Positions 37,855-47,334 are shown, counted from the stretch's first letter. The stretch: DNA of 64,000 nucleotides from Pseudomonas sp. B21_DOA (GCA_030544685.1 CP086683.1:620001-684000), one strand, 5' to 3'. Made by a program: numbers and translations. Notes: generated from the sequence alone by a model not told the origin.

Positions 37855-39212
37855 TCAGACGGCGAAGAGCAGGTACTCACGCTCCCAGGAACTGATCACG
37901 CGCTTGAAGTTTTCATGCTCGGCCCGCTTGACCGCGACGTAGCCGGTGATGAAGGTCTTGCCGAGGTACTTCTCGATGGTCGCGCTGTTTTCCATGCGCT
38001 CCAGCGCGTCCTCAATGGTCAGCGGCAGGCGCAGGTTGCGGCGCTCGTAACCACGGCCGACCACTGGCGCGCTCGGGTTCAGGCCCTCGACCATGCCGAT
38101 GTAACCGCAGAGCAGGCTGGCAGCGATCGCCAGGTACGGGTTGGCGTCGGCGCCCGGCAGGCGATTTTCCACGCGACGGTTCTGCGGGCCGGCATCCGGC
38201 ACGCGCAAGCCAACGGTGCGGTTCTCCTCGCCCCACTCGACGTTCACCGGTGCCGAAGTGTCCGGGAGGAAGCGGCGAAACGAGTTGACGTTCGGCGCGA
38301 ACAGCGGCAACAGCTCGGGGATCAGCTTCTGCAAACCACCGATGTGGTGCAGGAACAGTTGGCTCATCGTCCCGTCTTCATTGGAGAAGACGTTCTTGCC
38401 GGTCTGAATGTCGATGATGCTCTGGTGCAGGTGCATGGCGCTGCCCGGCTCGCCGGTCATCGGCTTGGCCATGAACGTCGCCGCTACATCGTGTTTGAGC
38501 GCGGCTTCGCGCATGGTGCGCTTGAACACCAGAATCTGATCGGCCAGCGACAGCGCGTCACCGTGACGGAAGTTGATTTCCATCTGCGCCGTGCCGTCTT
38601 CGTGGATCAGCGTATCGAGGTCCAGCTCCTGCAATTCGCACCAGTCGTAGACGTCTTCGAACAGCGGGTCGAATTCGTTCGCCGCTTCAATGGAGAACGA
38701 CTGTCGACCGATTTCCGGACGGCCCGAGCGGCCGATCGGCGGCTGCAACGGATAGTCGGGGTCGTCGCTGCGCTTGGTCAGGTAGAACTCCATTTCCGGC
38801 GCCACGATTGGCTGCCAGCCCTTGTCGGCATACAGCTTCAAGACTTTCTTGAGGACGTTGCGCGGCGACAGCTCGATCGGGTTGCCTTGCTTGTCGTAGG
38901 TGTCGTGGATCACCTGCGCGGTCGGCTCGATGGCCCACGGCACCAGGTACACGGCGTTCTGGTCGGGACGGCAGATCATGTCGATGTCGGCCGGGTCGAG
39001 CAGTTCGTAATAGATGTCGTCTTCGACGTAGTCGCCGGTCACGGTCTGCAGCAACACGCTCTCCGGCAGACGCATGCCTTTCTCGGCGATGAACTTGTTG
39101 GTCGGCGAAATCTTGCCCGGGTGATCCCGGTCAAGTCGCCGATCATGCATTCGACTTCTGTGATCTTGCGGTCTTTCAACCAATCGGTGAGCTGGTCGAG
39201 GTTGTTACTCAT
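37855..39212 (-). CDS. spuB: Glutamylpolyamine synthetase SpuB (frameshifted as sequenced)
   Basis: Glutamine synthetase-like ligase that joins glutamate to putrescine or other polyamines using ATP, the entry step of the gamma-glutamylation route. Motifs: EMEFYLTKRS, DGTAQMEINFRHGD, GSAMHLHQSI, NRRVENRLPGADANPYLA. One G is missing near 39116-39118: restored, ATG 39212 (MSNNLDQLTDWLKDRKITE) reads through CMIGDLTG into KISPTNKFIAEKG. Corrected length about 452 aa. spuI at 39937 is a divergent paralogue; a spuA relic lies between. Confidence 0.92.
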
Positions 39213-39341
39213 AAATGCCTCTGGGCTGAGTCTCCTGACGCAATGTCAGGCAATTTTGACGCTTGCGGCGTCGCGTTAAAGGGCTTGCTCGCGCAGTGCC
39301 GGCTTACGCCTGGCACCGCGCATAGACAATGAAAGAGGAGC

Positions 39342-39659
39342 TTACCTGCCCTTGACGCTGGCGTTGCATTTCCCGTGCACTTTGCAAACGTGCAGAATCA
39401 CAGGCACGACGCTGAGTGCGGCACGGGCTTTGGGAGGAAAGAGTTCTATAGTGGAAGGAGACGCCATAAAGCGGATGCTGTGTCCGACGTCCAGAATATC
39501 GGACGCTGCCGTTTTTCCCGATGCTGACGAGAGTCTCGTCGACAGGCTGCGCGCCTTGCTGGCTGCGCTCCGGACGGATGGATCGCCACTGATGTGATGA
39601 GCATGCAGACCGGACTGTTGCGAGCAGTCGGTGATGCCGATTAACGGCAGGCGAGACAT
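39342..39659 (-). pseudogene. spuA: Relic of spuA (gamma-glutamyl-GABA hydrolase), truncated and decayed
   Basis: Lies where spuA heads the operon in P. aeruginosa. The open frame of 105 codons begins MSRLPLIGITDCSQQSGLHA, matching SpuA starts. It continues without a frame change to SDILD at about residue 53 and SPSTIELF, the counterparts of SpuA SDILD and SPSNVEPF. About 22 residues are then missing in frame. The end, RAALSVVPVILHVCKVHGKC, recalls the SpuA RAA-VPVLGICRGFQEMN nucleophile region, in which the Cys survives but the surrounding loop does not. Nothing resembling the C-terminal half, with the catalytic His and Glu, follows. Rare codons (AGA, ATA, TCA, GGA) are common. I infer a non-functional remnant; a retained leader peptide is possible. 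Confidence 0.75.
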
Positions 39660-39936
39660 GAAGCACCCCGGTATTATTGCTGTTATGGGTTTGACCGGAG
39701 CTTAGCCTTGTTCATTTTTTTACACAACACCCCCGTAAAAAATACAACACGGCCTGCTCAAGCCCGCAGCTGAGCAACGTTCAAGGTTGGAAAAAACGCC
39801 CCAAAGTGCCCCATAAATGCCCTTCAAGCGCTTTTTCGGGGCAAAAAGGCCTCGCTTGACTTCGGCAGGCCGTTCGGGTTGACTGAAACCAGAAAAGATC
39901 AATGATTGATATTTTTAACAACAAAGGTGTTGCATC
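39660..39936. promoter_or_regulatory. Divergent spuI / spu operon control region
   Basis: AT-rich compared with the flanks and without genes. It includes ATCAAT-G-ATTGAT (39898-39910), a perfect 6-base dyad that ends 26 bases before the spuI start and looks like an operator. The T-run and TTTTTTACACAAC at about 39715 suit the opposite promoter. No recognised regulator binding site can be assigned from sequence alone. Confidence 0.5.
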
Positions 39937-41313
39937 ATGTCGGTACCCCCGCGTGCCGTTCAGCTTAACGAAGCGAACGCGTTCCTTAAGGAACATCCTG
40001 AGGTTCTGTACGTTGACCTTCTGATTGCGGATATGAATGGTGTGGTGCGCGGCAAGCGCATTGAACGCACCAGCCTCCACAAGGTTTACGAGAAAGGCAT
40101 CAACCTGCCGGCCTCTCTATTTGCCCTGGATATCAACGGCTCCACGGTGGAAAGCACCGGTCTGGGCCTGGACATCGGCGACGCCGATCGTATCTGCTAT
40201 CCGATCCCCGATACCCTGTGCAACGAGCCATGGCAGAAGCGCCCGACCGCGCAGCTGTTGATGACCATGCACGAACTCGAAGGCGATCCGTTCTTCGCCG
40301 ATCCCCGTGAAGTGCTGCGTCAGGTGGTGACCAAGTTCGACGAACTCGGCCTGACCATCTGCGCCGCCTTCGAACTCGAGTTCTACCTGATCGACCAGGA
40401 AAACGTGAACGGCCGTCCGCAGCCGCCACGCTCGCCGATCTCCGGCAAACGCCCGCACTCGACCCAGGTCTACCTGATCGATGACCTCGACGAATACGTC
40501 GACTGCCTCCAGGACATTCTGGAAGGCGCCAAAGAGCAAGGCATCCCGGCCGATGCGATCGTCAAGGAAAGTGCCCCGGCGCAGTTCGAAGTGAACCTGC
40601 ACCACGTCGCCGACCCGATCAAGGCCTGCGACTACGCCGTCCTGCTCAAGCGTCTGATCAAGAACATCGCCTACGACCATGAAATGGACACCACCTTCAT
40701 GGCCAAGCCGTATCCGGGCCAGGCGGGCAATGGTCTGCACGTACACATTTCGATTCTGGACAAAGCCGGCAAAAACATTTTTGCCAGCGAGGATCCCGAG
40801 CAGAACGCCGCGCTGCGTCACGCGATCGGCGGTGTGCTCGAGACCCTGCCGGCGCAGATGGCTTTCCTCTGCCCGAACGTCAACTCCTACCGTCGCTTCG
40901 GCGCGCAGTTCTACGTACCGAACTCGCCGTGCTGGGGCCTGGACAACCGCACCGTGGCGATCCGCGTACCAACCGGTTCTGCCGATGCCGTACGTATCGA
41001 GCACCGCGTGGCCGGCGCCGACGCCAACCCGTACCTGCTGATGGCTTCGGTACTGGCCGGCGTGCACCACGGCCTGGTCAACAAGATCGAACCGGGCGCG
41101 CCTGTCGAAGGCAACAGCTACGAGCAGAACGAACAGAGCCTGCCGAACAACTTGCGCGATGCCCTGCGCGAGCTGGACGACAGCGAGGTGATGGCCAAGT
41201 ACATCGATCCGAAGTACATCGATATCTTCGTCGCCTGCAAGGAAAGCGAGCTGGAGGAGTTCGAACACTCCATCTCCGACCTTGAGTACAACTGGTATCT
41301 GCATACCGTTTAA
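39937..41313 (+). CDS. spuI: Glutamylpolyamine synthetase SpuI
   Basis: Second glutamine synthetase-like gamma-glutamylpolyamine ligase, 458 aa, diverged from SpuB. Motifs: AAFELEFYLID, APAQFEVNLHHVADP, GNGLHVHISILDKAGKNIFA, and VRIEHRVAGADANPYLLMA. It belongs to the polyamine-glutamylation set of Pseudomonas (spuI, pauA family); different members prefer different amines, and preference cannot be read from sequence. Start ATG 39937 with AAAGGTG upstream. Divergent from the spu operon. Confidence 0.93.
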   Translation: MSVPPRAVQLNEANAFLKEHPEVLYVDLLIADMNGVVRGKRIERTSLHKVYEKGINLPASLFALDINGSTVESTGLGLDIGDADRICYPIPDTLCNEPWQKRPTAQLLMTMHELEGDPFFADPREVLRQVVTKFDELGLTICAAFELEFYLIDQENVNGRPQPPRSPISGKRPHSTQVYLIDDLDEYVDCLQDILEGAKEQGIPADAIVKESAPAQFEVNLHHVADPIKACDYAVLLKRLIKNIAYDHEMDTTFMAKPYPGQAGNGLHVHISILDKAGKNIFASEDPEQNAALRHAIGGVLETLPAQMAFLCPNVNSYRRFGAQFYVPNSPCWGLDNRTVAIRVPTGSADAVRIEHRVAGADANPYLLMASVLAGVHHGLVNKIEPGAPVEGNSYEQNEQSLPNNLRDALRELDDSEVMAKYIDPKYIDIFVACKESELEEFEHSISDLEYNWYLHTV

Positions 41314-41329
41314 ACGGTTTGCAGCTTCA

Positions 41330-41366
41330 AAAACGCCGTTGGCTGATTCAGCCAGCGGCGTTTTTT
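41330..41366 (+). terminator. Rho-independent terminator of spuI
   Basis: ACGCCGTTGGCTGATTCAGC begins a stem closed by CAGCGGCGT and followed by T6; the left side has A4, so it could also act on the opposite strand. Confidence 0.9.
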
Positions 41367-41384
41367 ATGGCCGAACATAAAACC

Positions 41385-41530
41385 TGTGGCGAGGGATTTA
41401 TCCCCGTTGGGTTGCGAAGCAGCCCCAAATCCATCCCACTCGGTGTGTCAGGAATACCCGGCTCTCAGGGTTTACGACTGCTGCGCAGCCGAACGGGGCG
41501 GTGCGACGTTTCGCTAAATCCCTCTCCACA
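41385..41530. repeat. Inverted repeat, TGTGGCGAGGGATTTATCCCC family (long copy)
   Basis: Left end TGTGGCGAGGGATTTATCCC, right end CTAAATCCCTCTCCACA. At about 146 bases it is longer than other copies, with an extra central stretch (TCCATCCCACTCGGTGTGTC). Confidence 0.8.
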
Positions 41531-41593
41531 GGGTACTGGCAGACAACACTTGAACCGCCTCGTACAATGCCCGCTGCCCCGCAGGAGACTTCC

Positions 41594-42220
41594 ATGACGC
41601 GACCCGCCACCGTCCGCAAACCCCGTGCCCGCAGTCAGGCGCGGATCGATTCGATCCTCGATGCCGCGCGCACGCTGCTGGCGGCCGAGGGCGTGGCCAG
41701 TCTGTCGATCTACAGCGTCGCCGAGCGCGCGCAGATTCCGCCCTCCTCCGTGTATCACTTCTTCGCCAGCGTCCCGGCGCTGCTCGAAGCGCTGACCGCC
41801 GATGTCCACGCAGCATTTCGTGCTTGCCTGCAAGCGCCGATCGATCACGATGCGTTGCGTGACTGGCGTGACCTGTCGCGACTGGTCGAACAGCGCATGC
41901 TCGAGATCTACGACCAGGATGCGGCCGCACGGCAATTGATCCTGGCGCAACACGGCCTGACCGAAGTGACCCAGGCTGACCGCCAGCACGACCTCGAACT
42001 GGGCGACCTGATGCACAAGCTGTTCGACCAGCATTTCGAGTTGCCGAGGCTGCCGGACGATGTCGATGTGTTTGCCCTGGCGATGGAACTCGGCGACCGG
42101 GTGTATGCACGTTCGGTGCAGCAACACGGACAGATCACCTCGCGCATGGCCGAGGAAGGGATGCGGGTGTTTGATGCCTATATCGGGTTGTACCTACCGC
42201 CGTATCTACCCAAGCGCTGA
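41594..42220 (+). CDS. TetR/AcrR-family transcriptional regulator
   Basis: Repressor-type DNA-binding protein (208 aa). The N-terminal TetR helix-turn-helix is at about residues 15-60 (RIDSILDAARTLLAAEGVAS, then SVAERAQIPPSSVYHFF). The C-terminal ligand domain is not assigned. ATG 41594 follows AGGAG at good spacing; the upstream frame runs through the repeat. It lies between spuI and the ssu cluster. In P. putida a TetR gene stands beside ssuF, so control of sulfur genes is possible but unproven. Confidence 0.83.
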   Translation: MTRPATVRKPRARSQARIDSILDAARTLLAAEGVASLSIYSVAERAQIPPSSVYHFFASVPALLEALTADVHAAFRACLQAPIDHDALRDWRDLSRLVEQRMLEIYDQDAAARQLILAQHGLTEVTQADRQHDLELGDLMHKLFDQHFELPRLPDDVDVFALAMELGDRVYARSVQQHGQITSRMAEEGMRVFDAYIGLYLPPYLPKR

Positions 42221-42225
42221 GACAT

Positions 42226-42327
42226 GATCGTTCCCACGCGCAGCAAAGGAATGCAGCCCGTGACGCTCCGCGTCACTGGACGCGGAGCGTCCCTAGAGGC
42301 ATTCCCACGCGGAGCATGGGAACGATC
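42226..42327. repeat. Inverted repeat, GATCGTTCCCACGC family
   Basis: Outer arms GATCGTTCCCACGC and GCATGGGAACGATC, with inner TGACGCTCCGCGTC and GACGCGGAGCGTCC arms. Confidence 0.85.
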
Positions 42328-42335
42328 GACAGGCA

Positions 42336-42370
42336 CAAAAACCCCGCAGGGCTCACACCCTCCGGGGTTG
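42336..42370 (-). terminator. Terminator of the ssu operon
   Basis: AACCCCGCAGGG pairs with CCCTCCGGGGTT around a short loop; read on the minus strand after ssuF it ends in T5. Confidence 0.8.
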
Positions 42371-42386
42371 TTATTTGCTCATCGGC

Positions 42387-42602
42387 TCACAACTTGGCGA
42401 TCGACACCTCGGTGGATTTCACAAAGGCGATCACTTCGCTACCCACGACCAACTCCAACTCCTTGACCGAGCGGGTAGTGATCACCGAAGTAACGATGCC
42501 CGAAGCGGTCTGCACGTCGATTTCCGACAGCACGTCACCGAGAACGATTTCCTTGATCGAGCCTTTGAACTGGTTGCGCACGTTGATGGCTTTGATAGTC
42601 AT
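42387..42602 (-). CDS. ssuF: Molybdopterin-binding (TOBE/Mop) protein SsuF
   Basis: 71-aa cytosolic Mop/TOBE-domain protein, normal length. It begins MTIKAINVRNQFKGSIKEIV and has the ISVVTTRSV-like strand (TSVITTRSVKELEL) that binds molybdate or pterin oxyanions. In P. putida ssuF is the last gene of ssuEADCBF and was found necessary for growth on some sulfonates; its precise role is unclear. ATG 42602 follows AGGAGA. A GCTACAAGC repeat separates it from ssuB. Confidence 0.88.
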   Translation of the reverse strand: MTIKAINVRNQFKGSIKEIVLGDVLSEIDVQTASGIVTSVITTRSVKELELVVGSEVIAFVKSTEVSIAKL

Positions 42603-42627
42603 GATATTTCTCCTGAGGTCGAAATAA

Positions 42628-42704
42628 GCTGCAAGGGGCAAGCTACAAGCGGCAAGTAAAAGCAGTGCTTCTACTTACAGCTTGTAGCTTGTAGCTTGCA
42701 GCTG
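42628..42704. repeat. GCTACAAGC-type inverted repeat
   Basis: AGCTGCAAGGGGCAAGCTAC at the left and CTTGTAGCTTGCAGCT at the right; same family as 21031-21112. It sits inside the ssu operon between ssuB and ssuF. Confidence 0.78.
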
Positions 42705-42706
42705 CG

Positions 42707-43513
42707 TCATTGCGCCCAACGCAATTGCGTAGGCAGGGGTGAAACGGGTTCCGGCGCCGGCGGTTCGCCGGGCAGGGACAGAACACGGTTGAGCACTTCG
42801 GTTTCCAGCGCGGCGAGGCGATGCGAGCCACGCACCCTGGGGCGCGGCAGGTCGACGTGCAGGTCGAGGCCGACTTCGCCGTCCTCGATCAGGATCACCC
42901 GATCGGCAATCGCCACCGCTTCACTGACGTCATGGGTCACCAGCAGCACGGTAAAACCGTGTTGCTGCCAAAGCCGTTCGATCAGTTGCTGCATCTCGAT
43001 GCGGGTCAGTGCATCCAATGCGCCGAGCGGTTCGTCGAGCAGCAGCAGACGCGGTTGATGGATCAGCGCCCGCGCCAGCGCCACGCGCTGCTTCTGGCCA
43101 CCGGACAATGCCGCCGGCCATTCATTGGCGCGATCAGCCAGACCCACGGCTTCCAGTGCGTCCAGCGCTTGCTGGCGCCAGTTGCCCTTGAGGCCGAGAC
43201 CGACGTTGTCGATGATCCTTTTCCACGGCAGCAGCCGCGCTTCCTGGAACATCAGCCGCGTGTCGTCGCGCGCCTGGCTGAGCGGCGCGGAGCCGGCCAG
43301 CAGCTCGCCGCCAGTGGGTTGATCGAGGCCGGCGAGCAAGCGCAAGAACGTGCTCTTGCCACAACCGCTGCGCCCCACCACGGCGACAAACTGCCCCGCC
43401 GGAATGTGCAGATCGATGTCGCGCAGCACTTGGCGCGTGCCGAAGGTTTTCTGCAGGTTGCGCACCGCCAGCGGAATCCCGCGCAACAGGCGTGGAGGTT
43501 GTTGAGCGGTCAT
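42707..43513 (-). CDS. ssuB: Alkanesulfonate ABC transporter ATP-binding protein SsuB
   Basis: ATPase of the sulfonate importer, about 268 aa. Walker [11 protein letters not shown]-loop [10 protein letters not shown], signature [15 protein letters not shown], Walker [14 protein letters not shown]-loop [12 protein letters not shown] 43513 overlaps the ssuC stop (ATGA). The C-terminal extension is proline-rich, as in other Pseudomonas SsuB. Confidence 0.95.
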   Translation of the reverse strand: MTAQQPPRLLRGIPLAVRNLQKTFGTRQVLRDIDLHIPAGQFVAVVGRSGCGKSTFLRLLAGLDQPTGGELLAGSAPLSQARDDTRLMFQEARLLPWKRIIDNVGLGLKGNWRQQALDALEAVGLADRANEWPAALSGGQKQRVALARALIHQPRLLLLDEPLGALDALTRIEMQQLIERLWQQHGFTVLLVTHDVSEAVAIADRVILIEDGEVGLDLHVDLPRPRVRGSHRLAALETEVLNRVLSLPGEPPAPEPVSPLPTQLRWAQ

Positions 43514-44292
43514 GCCGCACCTCCTTTGGCAACCTGATAGGCCGGATGCCAGCGCAACCACACGCGCTCAAGTCCACGGGCGGCGAGGTCGGCGAGTTTG
43601 CCCAGCACCGCATAAAGCAAAATCGCCAGCACCACCACGTCAGTCTGCAGAAACTCGCGGGCGTTCATCGCCAGATAGCCGATGCCGGAGCTGGCCGAGA
43701 TGGTTTCAGCGACGATCAGCGTCAGCCACATGAAGCCCAGGGCGAAGCGCACGCCGACCAGAATCGACGGCAGCGCACCCGGCAGAATCACCTGCCAGAA
43801 CAGGCTGAAACCGCTCAAGCCATAACTGCGCGCCATCTCCACCAGCGCCGGGTCGACGTTGCGGATGCCGTGATACGTGTTCAGGTAAATCGGGAACAAG
43901 GTGCCCAGCGCGACGAGGAAAATCTTCGCCGACTCGTCGATGCCGAACCACAGGATCACCAGCGGAATCAGCGCCAGATGCGGCACGTTGCGGATCATCT
44001 GTACCGAGCTGTCGAGCAGGCGCTCGCCCCATTTTGACAGGCCGGTGATGAAACCCAGCAACAGGCCAATGCTGCCGCCGATGGTAAACCCGAGTGCCGC
44101 GCGCCAGCCGCTGATCGCCAGGTGCGTCCAGATCTCGCCGCTGCGTACCAGACTGACACCGGCTTCGATCACCGCCACCGGCGCCGGCAAAATCCGCGTC
44201 GACAACCAGCCCGCCGACACCGACAACTGCCACACCGCCAGCAGCAACACCGGCAATGCCCAAGGCGCGAGGCTGTGGATAAATTTGTTCAT
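43510..44292 (-). CDS. ssuC: Alkanesulfonate ABC transporter permease SsuC (in frame with ssuD)
   Basis: Inner-membrane permease, 260 aa from ATG 44292 ([17 protein letters not shown]), with about six helices and the EAA-type loop [21 protein letters not shown] ribosome-binding site GAGG lies eight bases upstream of the ATG. The upstream ssuD frame runs straight into this gene because its stop codon is lost, so the protein may be made both alone and as the C-terminal half of a 646-aa fusion. Confidence 0.92.
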   Translation of the reverse strand: MNKFIHSLAPWALPVLLLAVWQLSVSAGWLSTRILPAPVAVIEAGVSLVRSGEIWTHLAISGWRAALGFTIGGSIGLLLGFITGLSKWGERLLDSSVQMIRNVPHLALIPLVILWFGIDESAKIFLVALGTLFPIYLNTYHGIRNVDPALVEMARSYGLSGFSLFWQVILPGALPSILVGVRFALGFMWLTLIVAETISASSGIGYLAMNAREFLQTDVVVLAILLYAVLGKLADLAARGLERVWLRWHPAYQVAKGGAA

Positions 44293-45450
44293 GGCCGCGC
44301 CTCGGCTCTGCGACGCGGCTTTGGGCAGGATGTCGTTGGCGACCATCTCGCCGAACGGGCTCACATAGCCGGCGCTCTTCGGCAGTTCCGGGCGTTCGAC
44401 GTCGAGGTGCGGGAACAGCAGCTCGGCCACCCGATACGATTCTTCGAGGTGTGGATAACCGGAGAAGATGAAGGTGTCGATGCCCAGATCCGCATATTCC
44501 TTGACCCGCGCTGCCACGGTCGGGCCATCGCCGACCAGCGCGGTACCGGCACCGCCGCGCACCAGACCCACTCCGGCCCAGAGGTTCGGGCTGACTTCAA
44601 GGTTGTCGCGGCTGCCGCCGTGCAGCGCGGCCATGCGTTGCTGGCCGACCGAGTCAAAACGCGCCAGCGACGCCTGGGCACGCTGGATGGTGTCGTCGTC
44701 CAGGTGCGAGATCAGCCGATCCGCCGCCTGCCAGGCTTCGGCGTTGGTTTCACGGACGATCACATGCAGACGAATGCCGAAGCGCACGGTACGGCCGAGT
44801 TTGGCGGCTTTGGCCCGGACTTGTGCGATCTTCTCGGCCACCGCGGCCGGCGGCTCGCCCCAGGTCAGGACCATTTCCACTTGCTCGGCAGCCAGATCCT
44901 GCGCCGCTTCCGAAGAACCACCGAAATACAGTGGCGGACGCGGTTGCTGGATCGGCGGATAGAGCAGCTTGGCGCCCTTCACGCTGATGTGCTCGCCGTC
45001 GTAATCGACGGTTTCGCCTTCCAGCACGCGGCGCCAGATGCGGGTGAATTCCACCGAGGCCTGATAGCGTTCTTCATGGTTGAGGAACAGGCCATCGCCG
45101 GCCAGTTCTTCCGGGTCGCCACCGGTGACCAGATTGAACAGCGCGCGCCCGCCGGACAAGCGATCCAGCGTCGCTGCCTGCCGCGCCGCGACCGTCGGAG
45201 AAATGATCCCGGGGCGCAAGGCAACGAGGAATTTCAGACGCTGGGTGACCGGAATCAGCGAGGCCGCGACCAGCCATGAGTCCTCGCAGGAACGCCCGGT
45301 GGGAATCAGCACACCGCCAAACCCCAGACGATCCGCCGCTTGCGCGACTTGTTGCAGATAACCGTGATCAACCGCGCGGGCGCCTTCGGCGGTGCCAAGG
45401 TAATGGCCGTCGCCGTGGGTAGGCAGGAACCAGAAAATATTGAGGCTCAT
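44293..45450 (-). CDS. ssuD: FMNH2-dependent alkanesulfonate monooxygenase SsuD (stop codon lost, fused to SsuC)
   Basis: Cleaves C1 and longer alkanesulfonates to aldehyde and sulfite using FMNH2 from SsuE. It has the bacterial luciferase-like TIM barrel fold, with [20 protein letters not shown] at the N-terminus, [23 protein letters not shown] and [12 protein letters not shown]. Residue 382 is the usual last residue (PKAASQS). The codon at 44302-44304, expected to be TGA, is CGA, giving SRGAAM into SsuC with no stop. Start ATG 45450. The stop loss is a substitution, not an indel, so it does not belong to the frameshift pattern elsewhere. Confidence 0.92.
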
Positions 45451-45475
45451 GGAGTGGTCTCCTTATGGATTCGAA

Positions 45476-46450
45476 TTACTGGGCTGGGGAGCTTTGGGCC
45501 ACAGCGGCCGGCGGGGTCCAGATCACATCCTTGATGCTCAACGGCTTGGGAATAAGCTTGAGCTGGAAGAACGTGTCGGCGATTTTCTGTTGCGCGGCGA
45601 CCACTTCCGGGGTCAGGAACAGCGCGCCGTAACCCTGGCGTTTCACCGAGGTCAGGGTGATGTCCGCCGGCAGGCCCAGCAGCGGCGCGACCTGTTGGGT
45701 CACGTCTTCGGGATTGGCTTTCGACCATTCACCCACCGCGCGCACTTCTTCGACGAGGGTCTTGATCACCTCGGGATTTTTCTGCGCGTAAGGTTTGGTC
45801 GCGAGATAGAACTGGTGGTTGTCGACGATGCCTTTGCCGTCACGCAGGGTGTGCGCTTGCAGTTGTTTCTCGGCAGCGGCCTGGTACGGATCCCAGATGA
45901 CCCAGGCGTCGACACTGCCACGCTCGAACGCGGCCCGTGCATCTGCTGGCGGCAGGAATACCGTCTGTATGTCGCTGTACTTGAGGCCGGCGTCTTCCAG
46001 TGCACGCACCAAAAGGTAGTGCACGTTGGAGCCTTTATTCAGAGCAACTTTCTTGCCCTTGAGGTCGGCCACCGATTTGATCGGCGAGTCCTTCGGCACG
46101 AGGATCGCTTCACTGTTCGGCGCTGGCGGTTCGTAGGCAACGTAGAGCAGATCAGCGCCGGCAGCTTGAGCGAAAACCGGCGGGGTTTCGCCGGTCACGC
46201 CGAAATCGATCGAGCCGACATTAAGGCCTTCAAGCAGTTGCGGGCCACCGGGAAACTCGGTCCATTGCACATCGACGCCTTGCGCGGCGAGACGTTTTTC
46301 CAGCGTGCCCTTGGCTTTGAGCAGCACCAGCGTGCCGTACTTCTGATAACCGATCCGCAATGTCTCGGCTTGAGCTTGAGTGATGGCGCCGAAGGTGACA
46401 GCCGCAGCAAACAGAGCGACCAGACCACGACGCAAAAATACAGTGCGCAT
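45476..46450 (-). CDS. ssuA: Aliphatic sulfonate-binding periplasmic protein SsuA
   Basis: Substrate-binding subunit of the sulfonate importer, about 324 aa. Signal peptide to about residue 28 (ending TQAQA), then LRIGYQKYGTLVLLKAKG, FPGGPQLLEGLNVGSIDFG and ALNKGSNVHYLL, typical of SsuA. ATG 46450 (MRTVFLRRG) has AGGAG seven bases upstream; an in-frame ATG at 46486 is less well placed. Lies between ssuE and ssuD. Confidence 0.94.
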   Translation of the reverse strand: MRTVFLRRGLVALFAAAVTFGAITQAQAETLRIGYQKYGTLVLLKAKGTLEKRLAAQGVDVQWTEFPGGPQLLEGLNVGSIDFGVTGETPPVFAQAAGADLLYVAYEPPAPNSEAILVPKDSPIKSVADLKGKKVALNKGSNVHYLLVRALEDAGLKYSDIQTVFLPPADARAAFERGSVDAWVIWDPYQAAAEKQLQAHTLRDGKGIVDNHQFYLATKPYAQKNPEVIKTLVEEVRAVGEWSKANPEDVTQQVAPLLGLPADITLTSVKRQGYGALFLTPEVVAAQQKIADTFFQLKLIPKPLSIKDVIWTPPAAVAQSSPAQ

Positions 46451-46539
46451 AGCGCTCTCCTTTTTGCTGTTGGGTTTTGGCTGCACCTGCTTGCCCGTTG
46501 GCGGGCGAGTAAGGCCAGTACTTCAAATTTCGATGAGGC

Positions 46540-47133
46540 TTAAATGCTCCAGCGAGCACTCAACAAACGTTCGTTCAGCAGGCCCGGCTCCAGCGGTTTC
46601 GGCCGGCGCGCCATGGCGCCGATGAACTGGTCCAGGGCCTCGTGCAAGCGCTGCTCCAGGGCCGGCGCCAATTGCGCGGCGGCACTGCCTTCGCCGTAAG
46701 CGATCTGGCTGTCCTCGGCGAAAATGCCCTGAAGCATTTCCTGCGCTTTGAGTGCCGACAGCACAGGCTTGAGGGCGTAATCGACCACCAGCATGTGGGC
46801 GATGCTGCCGCCGGTGGCCATCGGCAAGACGACCTTGTGATTCAACGCACGCTCGGGGAGCAGATCCAGCAGGGTCTTCAGCGCCCCGGAAAACGAGGCC
46901 TTGTACACCGGCGTGGCGATCAGCAGGCCGTCGGCGTTTGCGATCTGTTGCAGCAGGTCGAGGACCTTCGGACTGTCGAAGCGGGCGTGGAGCAGATCCT
47001 CGGCCGGGAAATCCCGTACCTGATAACTCACCACTTCCACCCCTTGCTGTTGCAACCAGCGTTGCGAGCGCTCCAGCAGCACCCCAGAACGGGAGCGCAG
47101 GCTGGGGCTGCCACCGAGTGAGACGACCAGCAT
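46540..47133 (-). CDS. ssuE: NADPH-dependent FMN reductase SsuE
   Basis: Flavodoxin-fold reductase (197 aa) supplying FMNH2 to SsuD. Visible motifs are the phosphate loop [13 protein letters not shown] and [23 protein letters not shown] 47133 (MLVVSLGGS) with AAGGA upstream is preferred over a start 15 bases further up. First gene of the ssuEADCBF operon; promoter region to the right. Confidence 0.95.
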   Translation of the reverse strand: MLVVSLGGSPSLRSRSGVLLERSQRWLQQQGVEVVSYQVRDFPAEDLLHARFDSPKVLDLLQQIANADGLLIATPVYKASFSGALKTLLDLLPERALNHKVVLPMATGGSIAHMLVVDYALKPVLSALKAQEMLQGIFAEDSQIAYGEGSAAAQLAPALEQRLHEALDQFIGAMARRPKPLEPGLLNERLLSARWSI

Positions 47134-47204
47134 TGCAGATTCCTTCAAGCGTTACGGGCGATTCGCAGGCTGCGATCTCGCTTCAATGGCAGTGACCTTA
47201 CCAG

Positions 47205-47262
47205 CTGATTTATATATCCATAAATCATATTTATTCATTTGGTTATTCTTTTCGGAGATATG
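47205..47262 (-). promoter_or_regulatory. AT-rich ssu promoter region
   Basis: Strongly AT-rich stretch just upstream of ssuE, unlike the surrounding DNA. It contains TTATTC twice on the + strand (47231 and 47243), 12 bases apart, the second extended to TTATTCTTTTC. Similar words occur by lsfA and between oprE and tauA. Sulfur-starvation control by a CysB-type LysR protein would explain it. Confidence 0.5.
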
Positions 47263-47283
47263 CCATTGAGTAAATTTCGGGCG

Positions 47284-47305
47284 AAAAAAGGCCGTCGAAA
47301 CGGCC
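47284..47305 (-). terminator. Rho-independent terminator downstream of lsfA
   Basis: GGCCGT-TTCG-ACGGCC followed by T6 on the minus strand. It would end transcripts coming from lsfA before the ssu promoter. Confidence 0.85.
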
Positions 47306-47334
47306 GAAATTCCCCTGCGTTGTAGTCACACGAA

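Noticed and set aside
39720..40080. Minus-strand frames upstream of spuI
   Set aside because: They overlap the spuI start and its AT-rich promoter and have no family resemblance.
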